A stretch of DNA of 64,000 bases from Porphyra umbilicalis (lineage: Eukaryota > Rhodophyta > Bangiophyceae > Bangiales > Bangiaceae). Positions 62,077 through 64,000 of this stretch are shown here, piece after piece. A program made the translations under genes and the position numbers. Location of the stretch: NCBI GenBank assembly GCA_002049455.2, contig KV919053.1:1-64000 (forward strand). The letters are read 5' to 3'. Each line of letters begins with the position of its first letter. The first letter of the stretch is position 1. Under the pieces are notes generated by a model. The model ran no database searches. It saw only the letters and a list, made by a program, of their open reading frames with translations, and was not told the origin of the DNA.

Positions 62077-63575
62077 CGTCGCCAGCAGCAGCCGCGGCCG
62101 CGGGCGCCCGCCACCACCGCTGTGATGGCGGCATCGTCCGCTGCAGCGGCTCGTTGCCGCGACAGGCGTCCCCCCACCCCTCGACGCCGACATTGACACC
62201 GACGTCATCGTCCTCGCCGCCACCACCGCCGCGACCGTTGCTTGCCCATCGCCGCGGCGGCAGCCACCACCGCCGATGCGGTCAGCCGCATCCCCCGCGC
62301 AGTGCTCCTTAATGGGCGCTGGACGCATTTGGCGTTTTTTTTTGCGATGGGTCGATGCTGCTGTTGCGGAAGACACACTTTTGCGCAATCGGGGACCAAT
62401 ATGCGGAGCACCGGCAAGGCTTGCGAACAACGAATGCTGGCTCTGCCCAGACAATGTCAGCTTCCCATATCTCGCCACAAGCCAATTGCCGACAGTAGAA
62501 ACACGCCAATAGGACCTCGCCTTCGTCCTCAAGGGTAGCCAATGATGGACATGCCCGACAATAATCGCACACGAAAAGTGACGCTTCAGTGCATCAGTGA
62601 CATGAGTTGACCAGAACAAGTGACCGCCGCTGTGCGTCGGATTGCGCGCAACTGTCACACACTCGACCGTGCTTCGCAACAGGCAAGTGCAGTGTCCCTC
62701 GGATTATGACGGGCGACACCGTCCGCGCGCCCAAACAAGTGGATGGATGAGCGCGTCGTGCCTGTGCTCTCGCGGGCATGACTCCTCGAATTTAACGGAC
62801 TTGCTGAATAGCTGAGGACTGCTTTCTCCGGAAAGCAGCGCACGCGCCCAGAAAACAGAAGTGAACGCCGCAATCATGGACTCAGGCAAACAGTTGTTAC
62901 ACATTGTGGCAAGCGTGGCGCAGATTGTGGCAAGCGTGGCGCCACCAGAGTGGTGGAAATTCAAAGAAGTGAAGAATGGACACGTCCAGGTGTCCAGGTG
63001 GCCCCCTTGGGTTTTCTCGAACTGATTGTTGGTGAGGGGGGCTATCGAAGAAAGTGACAGGTGTTTCGGCAGTCAAAATCAACTTGGTGGCAAGCCGGCT
63101 GTTTTTCTTCGCGACGAACCCACTCTGTCTGACCCAGTGCTCCGCTACGCCAACCTCGTTGTTCTCCATGCCTGTTGCCAGAGGAACCGAGTGCCCTTGC
63201 AGTATCACTGGTGTGATGCCCCTCCCACCGCCTCTACGCGACGCCCGGTCCGCAACCCATGTGTACGTGACCCCCTTCCGCATAGTGGGCTTCCTCGTCA
63301 CCACCCACTCACGGGAGTGGGAAGCTATTTCGTGGCGCAGAGCTAGAGCTGTGAGAACTGTCCTTACGCCTACTGTACTGTGTCTCTTAAAATTGACGTG
63401 TACGCCGTAGCGGTGGAGATGGTTTGGGAGGGAGCACACGGACTTGGCAGTGACGGCGGTTGCGGCCCGAGGAGTGGTAGGGTCAGTGCTGGTGCACACA
63501 CAGCGGACGGAGGGCAGTACGCGGGCAAGAAATGGAATGGAGAAAGAAAATCAGCGTGGTTTACATGGAGAAGGA
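62077..63575. other. Gene-free region before the last partial gene
   Basis: GC falls after 62320. A 22-bp tandem pair (ATTGTGGCAAGCGTGGCG...) lies at 62904-62942. A 200-codon minus frame at 62897-63499 has no family features. No gene is assigned. Confidence 0.4.
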
Positions 63576-64000
63576 CTACGCCAGGTGTTTGTCATCGTCG
63601 TCTGAGAGGTCTTCCTCGACACCAGCTATAACACACAACCGGCCGGCGTCGCGCTTGTGTTCCGGGATCCGCGGCAGCCTCATGTCCGAGAAAAACGAAT
63701 GACAGAAAGAGTACTTCTCCACGGGCGGCGGCAGCGCGTACTGCACCGTCATGTGCACGTCCACCGCGGCCGTATCCGCGCGAACCGCCGCAGCGACGCC
63801 AACGGCGGCGGCGGCCGTCGTCCCGCTAGCGGCGGCCGCGGCCATCGTCCCACAAACGGCGGCGGCGGCGGCCGTCGTCCCGCCAACCGTGGCGGCGGCC
63901 GTCGTCCCGCCAACCGTGGCGGCAGCCGTCGTTCCTCCAACGGCGGCGGCCGCACTTGTCCCACAAACAGCGGAGGCGGCCGACGTCCCACCAACAGCGG
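63576..64000 (-). CDS. 3' end of a gene with Ala/Thr/Gly repeats, partial
   Basis: The frame is open from the window edge to a TAG at 63578-63576, 141 codons; the start lies outside. The N-terminal part is built of 9-10-residue repeats (GGTTAAATV-type, also VCGTSAAAAVG). The C-terminal 70 residues are complex: VDVHMTVQYALPPPVEKYSF, CHSFFSDMRLPRIPEHKRDA, GRLCVIAGV, then the acidic tail EEDLSDDDDKHLA. No family is recognised. The complex tail with an acidic end makes a real gene likely. Confidence 0.55.
   Translation of the reverse strand, partial: AVGGTSAASAVCGTSAAAAVGGTTAAATVGGTTAAATVGGTTAAAAAVCGTMAAAAASGTTAAAAVGVAAAVRADTAAVDVHMTVQYALPPPVEKYSFCHSFFSDMRLPRIPEHKRDAGRLCVIAGVEEDLSDDDDKHLA

Noticed and set aside
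62897-63499. A 200-codon minus-strand frame with mixed composition
   Set aside because: An equally plausible plus-strand frame overlaps it, there is no recognised motif, and the N-terminal part is poor. Kept only as a note.

Overview
The window is a piece of a very GC-rich eukaryotic nuclear genome. Evidence: a canonical GTAAGT...CCCACAG intron in one gene, general eukaryotic proteins (a TFIID subunit like TAF7, a C2H2 zinc-finger protein, a TXNDC9-like thioredoxin-fold protein), LTR retrotransposons of both major superfamilies, TA-flanked MITEs, and sparse, mostly intron-poor genes with GC-rich third codon positions and TATA-like boxes 160-310 bp upstream of the ATG. This style suits a bangiophyte red alga (Porphyra/Pyropia type), but that is an inference from style, not proof. 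No rRNA, tRNA or CRISPR array was recognised.

Layout. 1-8.8 kb: a C2H2 zinc-finger gene (+) convergent with a TAF7 gene (-), then an alpha/beta-hydrolase gene (+) and a small pogo-type MITE. 8.8-17.7 kb: two protein-identical copies of a gene for a secreted Cys-containing protein, in opposite orientation in ~1.94 kb inverted arms. The 5 kb between them holds a 2.58 kb palindrome with essentially no spacer, plus a third partial copy of its arm. 18.3-23.7 kb: a small unknown gene (-), a G-tract block and an Ala/Ser/Arg-rich gene with a partial PH-like motif (-). 24.4-37.9 kb: a decayed Ty1/copia-type element (152-bp LTRs, target duplication CAGTG) with a Ty3/gypsy chromovirus (498-bp LTR, target duplication CAGGC) inserted in one of its LTRs. 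The gypsy element carries an unexpected ORF on the opposite strand beside its 3' LTR. 38.9-42.6 kb: a degenerate transposase gene resembling the KDZ (Kyakuja-Dileera-Zisupton) superfamily, with an RGG-rich insert.

44.4-45.7 kb: three candidate non-autonomous DNA transposons in a row. 47.7-49.7 kb: a two-exon ATP-grasp ligase gene like carnosine synthase. 50.4-53.8 kb: a long low-complexity Ser/Arg/Gly/Pro protein (-), followed by ~3 kb of extreme GC DNA where no reading frame can be trusted. 57.2-58.5 kb: a MITE-like inverted repeat, nested palindromes and the TXNDC9-like gene. 58.9-62.1 kb: a truncated copy of the ATP-grasp gene's 5' end fused to a large CCG-rich minisatellite block that is itself bracketed by a ~0.54 kb direct repeat. 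The window ends inside the 3' part of an unknown gene (-).

The host genes do not form an operon or an obvious pathway; each looks like an independent unit between repeats. Several coding frames break at C/G homopolymers (hydrolase, copia, the long low-complexity protein). Sequencing-length errors there must be separated from real mutation before function is argued.
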